From contig JAGUZQ010000013.1 in assembly GCA_020060765.1 (NCBI GenBank), forward strand, positions 1 through 33,802: a stretch of DNA of 33,802 nt. Reading direction: 5' to 3'. Within the stretch, counting starts at the first letter, position 1; every line of letters starts with the position of its first letter. Below, piece after piece: positions 17,301 through 24,139 of the stretch. This DNA comes from Planctomycetota bacterium. Its GTDB lineage: Bacteria > Planctomycetota > SZUA-567. The position numbers and the translations under genes were made by a program. The notes under the pieces were generated by a model. It did no database searches and was not told where the DNA came from. It saw only the letters and a program-made list of their open reading frames with translations.

Positions 17301-17478
17301 AATTCCGGAGATAAACGCAGGGGGCAACTTCGAATCCCCACCGTCCGACCTCGAATGAGGAATTCTCCGTCAGAAGGTTTTCCCCTCCAGCCGCTGGCAT
17401 TACCCAAGCCATTACAAGAAAAAGTCCTGCCAGAAGCTGCTTCATTCCATAAACTCGCCGTTGCTTTGTTCGTTGCAT
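14308..17478 (-). CDS. Secreted clan GH-A glycoside hydrolase (GH39-like) with N- and C-terminal sugar-binding domains
   Basis: The 1056-residue protein has a Sec signal (MQRTKQRR, then hydrophobic LLAGLFLVMAWVMPAAGG to about 32). Next comes a CBM4/9-like jelly roll (about 34-200, beginning ENLLTENSSFEVG) and a beta domain (200-310). A TIM barrel follows (about 320-720) with the clan-A acid/base in ENWNEPG (E475) and the likely nucleophile in IWDTETGVY (E571). The C-terminal 200 residues resemble a CBM9/DOMON-type sugar-binding module (AWNETGLYFFLKVKDD, then DCVEFFFDWDREGD). It should act at the cell surface or outside the cell on a plant- or algal-type polysaccharide; the bond is not known. 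The ATG at 17478 has TAGGAGA 5 nt upstream. It follows the LamG gene, whose probable original stop is that same TAG, so the two form an operon behind the first AbiEi-pseudopilin fusion. Confidence 0.85.
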   Translation of the reverse strand: MQRTKQRRVYGMKQLLAGLFLVMAWVMPAAGGENLLTENSSFEVGRWGFEVAPCVYLRNWPKFVYPVVSDETAAHGRYSLKISNQTETDTAIVCFPAIEVPAKTRVVLSFQAKADKPDVSATFRLCCGWKAVISGSARLTTEWKRYTCEGIVGENYLKELTNAGRKGVYAFQIYLSSAVKPVFKTIWIDAVQVETEKLTDYAPTKPLEAAVDLAQYPERRLLLYTVGEHDTAELRIVSYAGAAAPFRAEWKLEDVLSGAEVTKGTINGNLDETGHALALIDLPPIERRLYKIKITVNAAGETAEAQRVFGGIRDLSVLPMKSKIFGGSLETTEEARSYLLQSPDPSFRMVAWGRDPEIYLKAARRTGWRWIHTYRQTGPRMIMEAPDKFYYEDTDRFVDLLLRNDFEIMGLLTSHGNYHTQYDFPKWIQTGPASLGGTSAGKGAPLPDVEAFGRFCYEMAKRYKGKIDIWENWNEPGVKMRENEYLPLSWIAHENIKKANPNAVILGLCGTWDVGGDLYGWVKSCLKLGAGQSMDAIAIHGYHTRDRDYVSRVRELAKTITGRTYPIWDTETGVYIAPLYNFPAYFSDSDTLNGYRPDSTLIRMTQHFANEMACGVERQSWFNLAAGWCNLGKPEMSLFNFDGSPDAALIGQNFMIELYDEAKFFQEPHVEGNTIAYVFDRPGAPFAVLWNPVFESEASLPLLDLEVLDMMGGPVKVKTDGVRTTIPIGAAPCYLVAKNATPADIAAALTDIRIKGLSLIKVDKVTLGATGDQPSVVATLSSTSAEEQTVAISTLTKPDWVTGNVADKFVLPPFAKKDVSWPLAVKTPEFGDELRLGFENGAYVFTVPIALKMFSVPHTASAVAVDAVEDKDVYGTPMPLSDWVTMATAWNETGLYFFLKVKDDAIVNYKDCTEVELPTWKSDCVEFFFDWDREGDIAKSRFDGDDTQLIFLPKGSGETSADSIFTGPEELVGNALFSLKQTAMKTRRTPEGYVMEIGISWASLKALNVARKPLMGFSVSVRDHGSDFMARKRVIWAGDDKNYIDTSRFGLLLLSE

Positions 17479-18301
17479 GTTCGTCTCCTATAGGTAGTCC
17501 CGGGGGAAGAATTTGTTCGTAATGTCGGACATGGTCGAATATCCGCAGGTCATCAAGGCATGCAGCATACTGGCGACCCCAGACAGCGCCAAAACAAACG
17601 TTTCGTTTCATTAACTCGACCTTCGGTAACGCGGTAGTTTGCGCTGCCCAGCTATTCCAGGCGGCATCGTCCATTTCAATGGTCAAATTTTTCTGGATTC
17701 CCACCAGCTTTCCATCAATGTAAAGTGCAACTTCCGCTTTGCCCTTATCCTGGAAAGACCATGAAGCAGCGACGTGATGCCACTCTCCCGGCTGCCACTC
17801 TGAAACACCGGGATAATCCAAGGAAGTTCGGTTTCCATATCGGTCACCAACAAGAAGAAATAAACCCCGCCCCCAGCCCTTTATGATATTGAGGGAATTG
17901 GCATAACTGTCTTTTGTGTTTGGAACCGGGGCGTGGGCGCGAAACAGAGCCCAGTTGTCTACCTCCCCGGTGAATTTCACTTTGAATTCGACCGTCCCCT
18001 GGTTGTGATTGAAACTGCGTGCGAGAGGCAGGTATGCGGCAGCGGTTCCCGTCAAGCAGCGTCCGCCTGCTCCGTCATCGGCAGATTTTGCATTGACTAT
18101 GAATGCCTCCGAAGTGGCCAGTGCATCTGTGTTGAATGTCTCGGCGACGAGCACTCCCCCCTCCGCGGCACTGGTGACAGAAGCGGCAAATAGCGCCAAA
18201 CAGTATATCCAGGCAAATCGTTTTACCTTTCGCACCTGCTGAAAACAGGGGAAAGCCACGCCCCGTTGCGGCTGTTCGTCCGTTCGATTGCCAGTCAACA
18301 T
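17243..18301 (-). CDS. Secreted LamG-domain protein with a probable 3' frameshift
   Basis: This frame encodes a signal peptide (KRFAWIYCLALFAASVTSA) and one LamG/concanavalin-like jelly roll: YLPLARSFNHNQGTVEFKVKF, then WQPGEWHHVAASW, VALYIDGKLVG and CLDDLRIFD. The domain should end in an alternating pattern such as NRALSDEEI after DDLRI. Here the frame instead runs 236 bases into the next gene with unrelated residues. In the +1 frame the same DNA reads STMSDITNKFFPRDYL followed by TAG at 17490-17488, which fits the family ending and stops just before the next start codon. A one-base change near 17535-17550 is therefore likely, in the genome or in the sequence. The intact end would be 17488. 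The ATG at 18301 with GAAGGA 7 nt upstream was chosen; a GTG nearer the signal peptide is possible. The likely role is carbohydrate binding at the surface. Confidence 0.7.
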   Translation of the reverse strand: MLTGNRTDEQPQRGVAFPCFQQVRKVKRFAWIYCLALFAASVTSAAEGGVLVAETFNTDALATSEAFIVNAKSADDGAGGRCLTGTAAAYLPLARSFNHNQGTVEFKVKFTGEVDNWALFRAHAPVPNTKDSYANSLNIIKGWGRGLFLLVGDRYGNRTSLDYPGVSEWQPGEWHHVAASWSFQDKGKAEVALYIDGKLVGIQKNLTIEMDDAAWNSWAAQTTALPKVELMKRNVCFGAVWGRQYAACLDDLRIFDHVRHYEQILPPGLPIGDEHATNKATASLWNEAASGRTFSCNGLGNASGWRGKPSDGEFLIRGRTVGIRSCPLRLSPELAEVCLPGSVRRNRSARTL

Positions 18302-18364
18302 TCCACTGTCCTTCCCATGACTAAACAAAAGCAGTGTATTGCGCGTCCTGTGTACGAGGATTTT

Positions 18365-18378
18365 TACAGATATCTGTA
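18365..18378. promoter_or_regulatory. 14-bp perfect palindrome before the LamG gene
   Basis: TACAGATATCTGTA lies in the 108-nt gap between the stop of the first AbiEi-pseudopilin fusion and the LamG start. It could be a regulator site or a small hairpin. I saw no copy of it in the equivalent gaps of the other two modules. Confidence 0.35.
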
Positions 18379-18409
18379 CAAAGAGCCTGACTGGTATGAT
18401 GTTTATTGC

Positions 18410-19825
18410 TTACGGCCAATTATCGCTCCACATCTTGGCGTTGATGTCAGGCAGTGCTACCGGCGAGGCATGGCCATCACCGTACAGGCAATTAATCTTA
18501 TCAGAGTGCCGCAAGTCGATATAACACTGCCAGTTTGGATCCGGCCACGATGGCAGATGCGAGATATAAACCATGCCAAAACTATAGGCAATAACCCCTG
18601 GCTGCTGGTTGTTGCCGCCATCGCCAATCAAGACGCTTTTGGATGGTTGCAGAATCCGGTAAACCCGAAGGGGAATGGTTGGGCCATTTTTTGCGAATGT
18701 CTGCGCCGCGGTGTAAGTCCGGATAAGTTGATCTACAGGAAATCCGAATGTCGTGGCGGCGGTCGGACATACAAATACCATATTGGTAAGGGTACTTGAC
18801 CGGTTCGGAAGGTATGGGAACATGACGCTTTGCCAGCCATTATTTCCCACCGAACCAACCGGGAGTTCGGCATACGGAATGGACACTGGCGGCAAAAAGC
18901 CTGTGTTATCGCCAGCGTACAACAATAAGGCCTGATGAATCTGCCGTTGATTATTCAGGCACTGCGTGGATTGAACCCGCAGGCGTGCCATGCCAAGCAC
19001 CGGAAGAAGCATGCTCGCAAGTATCGAAATGATGGAGATGACTACCAGTAACTCCACCAGGGTAAATCCTGCTTTCGATCTTCTGCGTCTAACCTCTGCG
19101 CGGTCGTACATCATGTTCCAAACTCCTTCAGATACGGGATCGAATACGCTTCCCTTGGCAGGCCGAGTTTCGGTTTGTTCTGTATTTTGCTTGAATATAC
19201 CCTGTCCTATATGCCCAGAGAAAGGCTCAAATGCAAGTGTACTCTCAGAAACATTTTTTGACGAAGAAACTATGCCGAGAGTTATCATCTCTTCACGAGA
19301 TAGCCTGCCTTCCGCCGCAACTGTTTCAATTATACCCTGCCATTCGCCCTTTGCCTCCAATTCCTGCCGCATATCGACTAATGTCTGGGCAAGCCGGGTG
19401 GCCATGAAACAGCCATGGCTTTCGATAACAGAAAGATTCAATGAGGCTTTATGGATAATGACTTCATCAGGTATTTTTTTCTGGAAACGAAGCGGAACGG
19501 TCATGTGGATTTCTTTACGGTTGTATATACCAAACCCATGCAAAGCCAAGGCGCTATTATGACTGATAGCTCCTTGTGGTTGATCCTCTAAATTGCGACT
19601 CCACAAGTTATATCTTGTAAAATCAGCCTCCATTGAGTCGGTGTAATCTGGCAAACGGAAAAGCCCAAATAGTATCCTGAGCCAATTTTTTTGATTAACA
19701 TGGTATGTATGATGATACCTTGCGTAGCCTATTGCTGCTGCTTGACTAGAGGTGAAGTAGCCGTTTTGTCTTTCGGCCAACTCCTTGAGCTTTTTCCGTC
19801 TTAGATTTACCGAGCCTAGGAACAT
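18410..19825 (-). CDS. AbiEi-antitoxin-like winged-helix domain fused to a pseudopilin (copy 1)
   Basis: The 471-residue frame has two clearly different halves. Residues 1-160 look like an AbiEi-family antitoxin/regulator: GYFTSSQAAAIGYARYHHTY is the winged-helix start, followed by NWLRILFGLFRLPDY, NLWSRNLEDQPQGAISHNSA and FQKKIPDEVIIHKASL, and a closing QTLVDM. A linker of about 75 residues follows. Then comes a type II secretion/type IV pilin-like N-terminus, [17 protein letters not shown], with prepilin-peptidase cleavage expected after G253 and the usual E at +5 (E258). The C-terminal domain carries INCLYGDGHASPV, like the DGHV-type motif of related pseudopilins. A ribosome site and ATG lie at the junction (19128-19112), so a 234-residue free pseudopilin could also be made. 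The full-length ATG has only GGAT nearby. It lies upstream of and co-directional with the LamG and GH genes. Confidence 0.85.
   Translation of the reverse strand: MFLGSVNLRRKKLKELAERQNGYFTSSQAAAIGYARYHHTYHVNQKNWLRILFGLFRLPDYTDSMEADFTRYNLWSRNLEDQPQGAISHNSALALHGFGIYNRKEIHMTVPLRFQKKIPDEVIIHKASLNLSVIESHGCFMATRLAQTLVDMRQELEAKGEWQGIIETVAAEGRLSREEMITLGIVSSSKNVSESTLAFEPFSGHIGQGIFKQNTEQTETRPAKGSVFDPVSEGVWNMMYDRAEVRRRRSKAGFTLVELLVVISIISILASMLLPVLGMARLRVQSTQCLNNQRQIHQALLLYAGDNTGFLPPVSIPYAELPVGSVGNNGWQSVMFPYLPNRSSTLTNMVFVCPTAATTFGFPVDQLIRTYTAAQTFAKNGPTIPLRVYRILQPSKSVLIGDGGNNQQPGVIAYSFGMVYISHLPSWPDPNWQCYIDLRHSDKINCLYGDGHASPVALPDINAKMWSDNWP
19112..19128 (-). promoter_or_regulatory. Internal ribosome site and ATG at the fusion junction (copy 1)
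   Basis: On the minus strand AAGGAG (19128-19123) is followed after 8 nt by an in-frame ATG at 19114 and another at 19111. Starting there gives MMYDRAEVRRRRSKAG before FTLVE, a normal-length basic prepilin leader. The site is stronger than the one before the full-length start. Confidence 0.7.
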
Positions 19826-20185
19826 CTTTAATCCAGCATATTTTAAATATATTGTTGAGGTATTTACAGTCTATTCTATGATTACCAATAATACAACCAC
19901 ATGGCATCGATATTGTCGTCTGTATAGTTAGCAACATTGCGTAAGTCTTTATTGAAATAGAAGATAAAACTACGGGGAATCAATAGTTGCGAGGTGGAAA
20001 TCTCACAATATCAAACTGCAGCCAGGCTGAGTTTTGAGATCATTACAAATACCGCCGCCAGTGAAGGACAACTGGAACTCCGTAATTTCGGCGCCTTCGA
20101 AATACGCACCCGCAAGCCACGCAAGGAAATGAGTGGGCGGGTGCTTGGGCGTTGATGGCAGGATATGGGGGAAGGTCACAACATC
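19826..20185. other. Upstream region of fusion copy 1, with an HU-like remnant
   Basis: The part nearest the fusion gene (19826-19990) is A/T-rich and should hold its promoter. I could not pick a convincing -35/-10 pair. The segment GGATTAA just before the ATG is also found before fusion copy 3. The other half contains an HU/IHF-like remnant on the plus strand, listed separately. Confidence 0.45.
19994..20155 (+). pseudogene. Remnant of an HU/IHF-family DNA-bending protein
   Basis: A plus frame without an ATG reads SQYQTAARLSFEIITNT, then GQLELRNFGAFEIRTRKPRK, then MSGRVLGR and a TGA. The ELRNFGAFEIRTRKPRK block is the start of the beta-arm region of HU/IHF proteins (family form ELRGFGTFEVRxRKxRxGRNP). 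The N-terminal helices are short, and the arm is cut off where GRNP would follow, so the product could not form the normal DNA-clamping arm. The frame is closed upstream by TAG at about 19957. The start given is an in-frame GTG, used only as a boundary. Most likely it is decayed, left from a rearrangement between the two modules. Confidence 0.62.
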
Positions 20186-23100
20186 CTACTCTGCCTCTTG
20201 CACGGCTGAAGCGAACGTTTCGCGCTCCACGCCGGACAGGAACAAGACCTTCACGGACGCGCGCCATGCCTCGCCCGGCGCGAGCCTAACGGGATCGTAC
20301 ATCCACTCTATCGTCGGCTGTTCTCCCCGCCAGAGGTAGAACTGCCTGACCTCGTTACCAAGGCTGAAAAATGCCCCGAATTTTCCAGCTAAGGAATAAC
20401 AGCCAATACGAGGAGCCTCGCACGGTTTTCCCGACTTGAATCCCAGTGGCTCCTTGCCGGGCAGGAGAAAGACACCATCTCCGTCTGCCGCGCCGAGAAC
20501 CGAGATCGGCGCGCCCTCTCCCGGCAGGATTATCTCCATGCCACCGCAGAGGTTGGCAGGATCGCCCAGCTTTGGAAAATTGTGCGACCAGAAAGAAAAC
20601 TCTATTTCCCCCTCGCCTCGGTTCGTTATTTCATATTCCACCGAAAACGAATCCTGGTCTCCCGTCAGCGAAAAGGTTTTGCGCAGCTTAATCAGAGGCA
20701 AGGCCAGTTCCTTTTCCAACGTCAATTCGGCCTTGTCGCCCGACAGTTCCGCTCGTAACACGGAATACCTAGCGCTTTCCTCGCCGGAGTTGCGCGCGGC
20801 GGCAGGCAGCCAGAACTGATCCCAGAACAGGGATTGCTGCTTTTCCCCCGCGATGCCCGTCTGGCACATCCTATCGCCGGAGGGAACATGCTGCCACTCC
20901 ACCAACTTTCCCCCATTGCCGGGGTCAATCCACAGTTTCTGCGTTTTGGAATACAATATCACCTCCGGCTCGCCGCTTTTGTCGATATCCCCAAGAGCGA
21001 CGCCCAGCCCGTCCCGCTCGACGGGAGTTATCGCCACTTCTTCCCTGGGCATGGCATTGCACGCGGTTTCGTAGTCCCGCGCTATTTCCTCCTGGGTAAC
21101 GCGCGTCCACTCCGCCGCCGCCTCATCCGGAGAACCTAAGCGTATGAATGCGGCATCGCGTTTTGCAATCTTGACCATGAATCCCTGCCGCAGTTTTTCC
21201 GCCTGCCAGGCAAGGTTCCCGTCCGGGTCGGTATAAACCAGCTTGCGCGTCGGATCGCACACCAGGACTTCTCCCGCCAGTTCCGGCGGCGTGACGCGCA
21301 CGAAACAGTCGTACAGATCATGGAAGTTGATCGCGGTCAGGAGAAAGCCGCCGCCGAAAACGTGGCCGCGCAGACCGAGGTGCTGTTCCCACTGCGGGTG
21401 GGTGGAGGTGACGGGCTTCCCTTCTATTTCCAGCGTCCGCTTGCTGAGCGGCAGGCCTTCCGCCTTGAACGAGTCGTCGCACCGTTTCCCTTGCAGGTAA
21501 AATTCCTCATTGACCGCGATTTCGGCCATCGCCCGGTCGATCTCGACGAAGAACAACCCGTCCACCTGATGTCCGGGATAGATGGAAATCCCTTTCGCGC
21601 CGCTTGCGGCCGCACCGAGAATTTTCAACCGCATAAACCAGGGATCAACAGTCTCGCTGCGGCTGGTGTAACTACCGTGGATCGGCCCCGCGCGGCTGAT
21701 GGACGGGGTCATGTAAACGTCTTTTTTCAGAGCTTTGACATTCACGTCGATCAGGTCGAACGCCTCTTTTTTGTTGTAGTGGTAAAAGCTGGAAAAATGC
21801 GCGTCGACGTGCTGCTCGTAGGTGCGGGAATCCTTCGCCACGCTGTCGAACCTGTTTTCAAAGCCGGGGCGGTTGAACCAGAAGGGATAGTCGTAGTCGG
21901 CGACGATCAGCTTGGGACTGTAGGCGCGGATAGCCGAAGCCATCGCCCCGATCACGTCCACGGTTTCGCGCAGCCTGAACTCGCGCCATTGCAGGCGGTG
22001 GTTCTTGCGGATGTCCTCCGTCGTGACCCCGGCGGGAAGATCGAACATGCGCGCGAACTTTTCCCGGCAGCGCTCGCAGAAACACCACTCGTGCGGCGCC
22101 CACGGCTCAGTATCGATGCAAACCATCTCGCCGTCACGCGTGCCGGCGCGGCGCAGGCTCTCGGCCACATAAGCGGGAAACTTCTCCGCCACCTCCGGGT
22201 CGGTAAGGAACCAGGTGGGGCAGACCTTGCCTTCTCTCTCTTTGCCCTCCGCCGTCATCGACATCGGCACCTCGGCCAGGTCTTTCGTGAAGGGAAGAAA
22301 ATTCCTGTTAAGATGATCGGCGAAGGTGTTGAACATCCACCAACCGCGGCGCTCCAACATATCGTCGATCGCCTTTAGGAGCGGGCTTTCACCCCGATGT
22401 CTTTTCCGGCTTTTCATGTTGGCTTCTTCGTATTTGCGCGCCACCGCCGTCAGCAGGCCGATGTCGTGGAAATTGATATCCTGATCGCCCCAGGAATAGT
22501 AACGGAAATTTTTCGGATTAGGCGTATTCGCCAGCGGCGGCAAAAACTTTATCGCCAGTCCCCGCTCCCTGCTCTTGCCGCCGTCGTCTTCCAGCCAAAA
22601 CCAGGCGGGGAATTCCTTTCCCGCCAGATCATCCTTTGCCGGACGGAAAGCCATGGTCAGTTCTCGGCTCCAGGCGGGAGAAGCCTGCACAATACCAAAC
22701 ACGCGCGGATTGCGGAAAATGTGCCGCACCGTCCGCATGTCGCCCCGGCGGGAAGATATCTTTTCCGGGATTTCCACCTGTAACAGGCCACTGTGCGTGT
22801 TGAAGCATTCGGCCAGTTCCACCTCCTGCGCCAGTTCGATCACGAACGCGGGATTTTTAAGATTCTTTTTCCCCCAGAAGTGGAACGACAGGCTGCACGG
22901 GCTGTCGACGAAGGTGTTAAAGACGCTGTGCCCCTCCTGCCAGAGGGCGTTGCCTTCGGCCGGTTCGCAGGAGACGTTGAGCGGAAAATCGACCAGCACC
23001 CGCGCCGCGGTCTCGGCCAGCGCCGCGTCGTCGAACCAGACTTTTCCCTCGCCGGTGTTGAGCAGATATACCCTGGTCGCGGCCGTCTCTTCGGGGACGA

Positions 23101-24007
23101 GAAAGCCGAGCGTAAGTTCGCCCCATTTTTTCGCGTTGGCTACGGCATCGGACTTGCGCTGCAGCAGCAGTTTTTCCGCCTTGTCATAGCACTCGACCTG
23201 CAACGTTGCCTCGCCCTTGCCAGACGTTTTGGCGAAAACGGAAAGGAGATAATCCTCTCCTGGCGCAGGCTGGGCGGACAATTCCGGCTCCACGCCGAAA
23301 CAGGCTCCTCCGGCCTGCCAATCTATCAGCGCCGCGTGTTTTCCGCTTTTCGCCGCCGTATCGGCACGAGCCTCACCCACTGTTTCCAATCCGTCCCATC
23401 CGCGCCGATGCCAGTTTTCCGGCAGCCCGTTTGCGCCAGGTTTTTCCATGCCGGGGTTGCGGAGCAGGTTTTCGCCGGATGCGTCTTCCTGCGTCAGCGA
23501 CAAGTCGTCGAACCATATCCTGCCGCCCCTGGCGAGGCGCAGCGAAACCTGCACCTTCTCCACGCCCTCTTTTAATTCGACAGTTTCGGAAAACTTCTGC
23601 CAGTCAAACGTGCCGTCAATTCCGAACACCACCTGCCATTGCACCTGACTCTTGCCGCCGCCGTGCCCCATCAGGATCACCTCGCCGCCGGAAGCGTCTT
23701 CCGCCCGCACGAACAGTTCCAGTTTAACCGTTCCCGGCTTCACCGCCACGGCGGCTGAAGTGCACCACAGCTTTCCTTCCCTTTTTTCGCGGCTCATAAC
23801 CAGCGAGGCGTCTCCGCTCTTCCGCCGATCTTTATTCACCATGACCGCGCCCATAGTTTCCGCGTCTTTGGCTACCGCCCATTCGACCACGCCCGTTTCG
23901 TCACTATTCTCGAAACCGGGATTTTTCAGCAGGTTTTCTGCTCCGCACAGAGGGAGAGAGAGAAACAACAGGCATCCCAGGACATAACTTGCGCGTGCAT
24001 TTTTCAT
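20186..24007 (-). CDS. Very large secreted glycoside-hydrolase-like protein with two carbohydrate-binding domains
   Basis: The 1273-residue protein has a Sec signal (MKNARASYVLGCLLFLSLPL). Two tandem CBM4/9-like jelly rolls follow, each opening ENLL-NPG: about 24-175 (ENLLKNPGFE) and 178-335 (ENLLRNPGME). Next is a beta region, then a TIM-barrel-like catalytic part (about 500-900) with CIDTEPWAPHEWCFCERC near 630-647 and IVADYDYPFWFNRPGF. The C-terminal 260 residues look like the galactose-mutarotase-like beta-sandwich found in many glycosidases (TLEKELALPLIKLRKTFSL, then NRGEGEIEFSFWSHN). The family cannot be named from sequence alone; the catalytic residues are not certain. The ATG at 24007 has AGGAGA 5 nt upstream and gives the signal peptide. 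It follows fusion copy 2 on the same strand after 132 nt; a small stem (24051-24068, AGCGAAA with TTTCGCT) lies in that gap. Confidence 0.8.
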   Translation of the reverse strand: MKNARASYVLGCLLFLSLPLCGAENLLKNPGFENSDETGVVEWAVAKDAETMGAVMVNKDRRKSGDASLVMSREKREGKLWCTSAAVAVKPGTVKLELFVRAEDASGGEVILMGHGGGKSQVQWQVVFGIDGTFDWQKFSETVELKEGVEKVQVSLRLARGGRIWFDDLSLTQEDASGENLLRNPGMEKPGANGLPENWHRRGWDGLETVGEARADTAAKSGKHAALIDWQAGGACFGVEPELSAQPAPGEDYLLSVFAKTSGKGEATLQVECYDKAEKLLLQRKSDAVANAKKWGELTLGFLVPEETAATRVYLLNTGEGKVWFDDAALAETAARVLVDFPLNVSCEPAEGNALWQEGHSVFNTFVDSPCSLSFHFWGKKNLKNPAFVIELAQEVELAECFNTHSGLLQVEIPEKISSRRGDMRTVRHIFRNPRVFGIVQASPAWSRELTMAFRPAKDDLAGKEFPAWFWLEDDGGKSRERGLAIKFLPPLANTPNPKNFRYYSWGDQDINFHDIGLLTAVARKYEEANMKSRKRHRGESPLLKAIDDMLERRGWWMFNTFADHLNRNFLPFTKDLAEVPMSMTAEGKEREGKVCPTWFLTDPEVAEKFPAYVAESLRRAGTRDGEMVCIDTEPWAPHEWCFCERCREKFARMFDLPAGVTTEDIRKNHRLQWREFRLRETVDVIGAMASAIRAYSPKLIVADYDYPFWFNRPGFENRFDSVAKDSRTYEQHVDAHFSSFYHYNKKEAFDLIDVNVKALKKDVYMTPSISRAGPIHGSYTSRSETVDPWFMRLKILGAAASGAKGISIYPGHQVDGLFFVEIDRAMAEIAVNEEFYLQGKRCDDSFKAEGLPLSKRTLEIEGKPVTSTHPQWEQHLGLRGHVFGGGFLLTAINFHDLYDCFVRVTPPELAGEVLVCDPTRKLVYTDPDGNLAWQAEKLRQGFMVKIAKRDAAFIRLGSPDEAAAEWTRVTQEEIARDYETACNAMPREEVAITPVERDGLGVALGDIDKSGEPEVILYSKTQKLWIDPGNGGKLVEWQHVPSGDRMCQTGIAGEKQQSLFWDQFWLPAAARNSGEESARYSVLRAELSGDKAELTLEKELALPLIKLRKTFSLTGDQDSFSVEYEITNRGEGEIEFSFWSHNFPKLGDPANLCGGMEIILPGEGAPISVLGAADGDGVFLLPGKEPLGFKSGKPCEAPRIGCYSLAGKFGAFFSLGNEVRQFYLWRGEQPTIEWMYDPVRLAPGEAWRASVKVLFLSGVERETFASAVQEAE

Positions 24008-24139
24008 ATCGGTCTCCTGCAAAGAGTTTTAAAGGCAATACATACCCACAAGCGAAAACTGTTTCGCTCTTCCTTACCGCACCGGGGAATTATCGGCTCA
24101 GTCTGAAATCATGAATAATTCGAATGCCGACGCAAAATC

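Noticed and set aside
18266..18799. Plus-strand frame over the end of fusion copy 1
   Set aside because: It lies mostly antisense to the pseudopilin C-terminus, which carries the conserved DGH motif.
21320..22378. Plus-strand frame of 352 codons opposite the large hydrolase
   Set aside because: No domain, start signal or membrane pattern was seen. The opposite strand encodes a coherent secreted protein.
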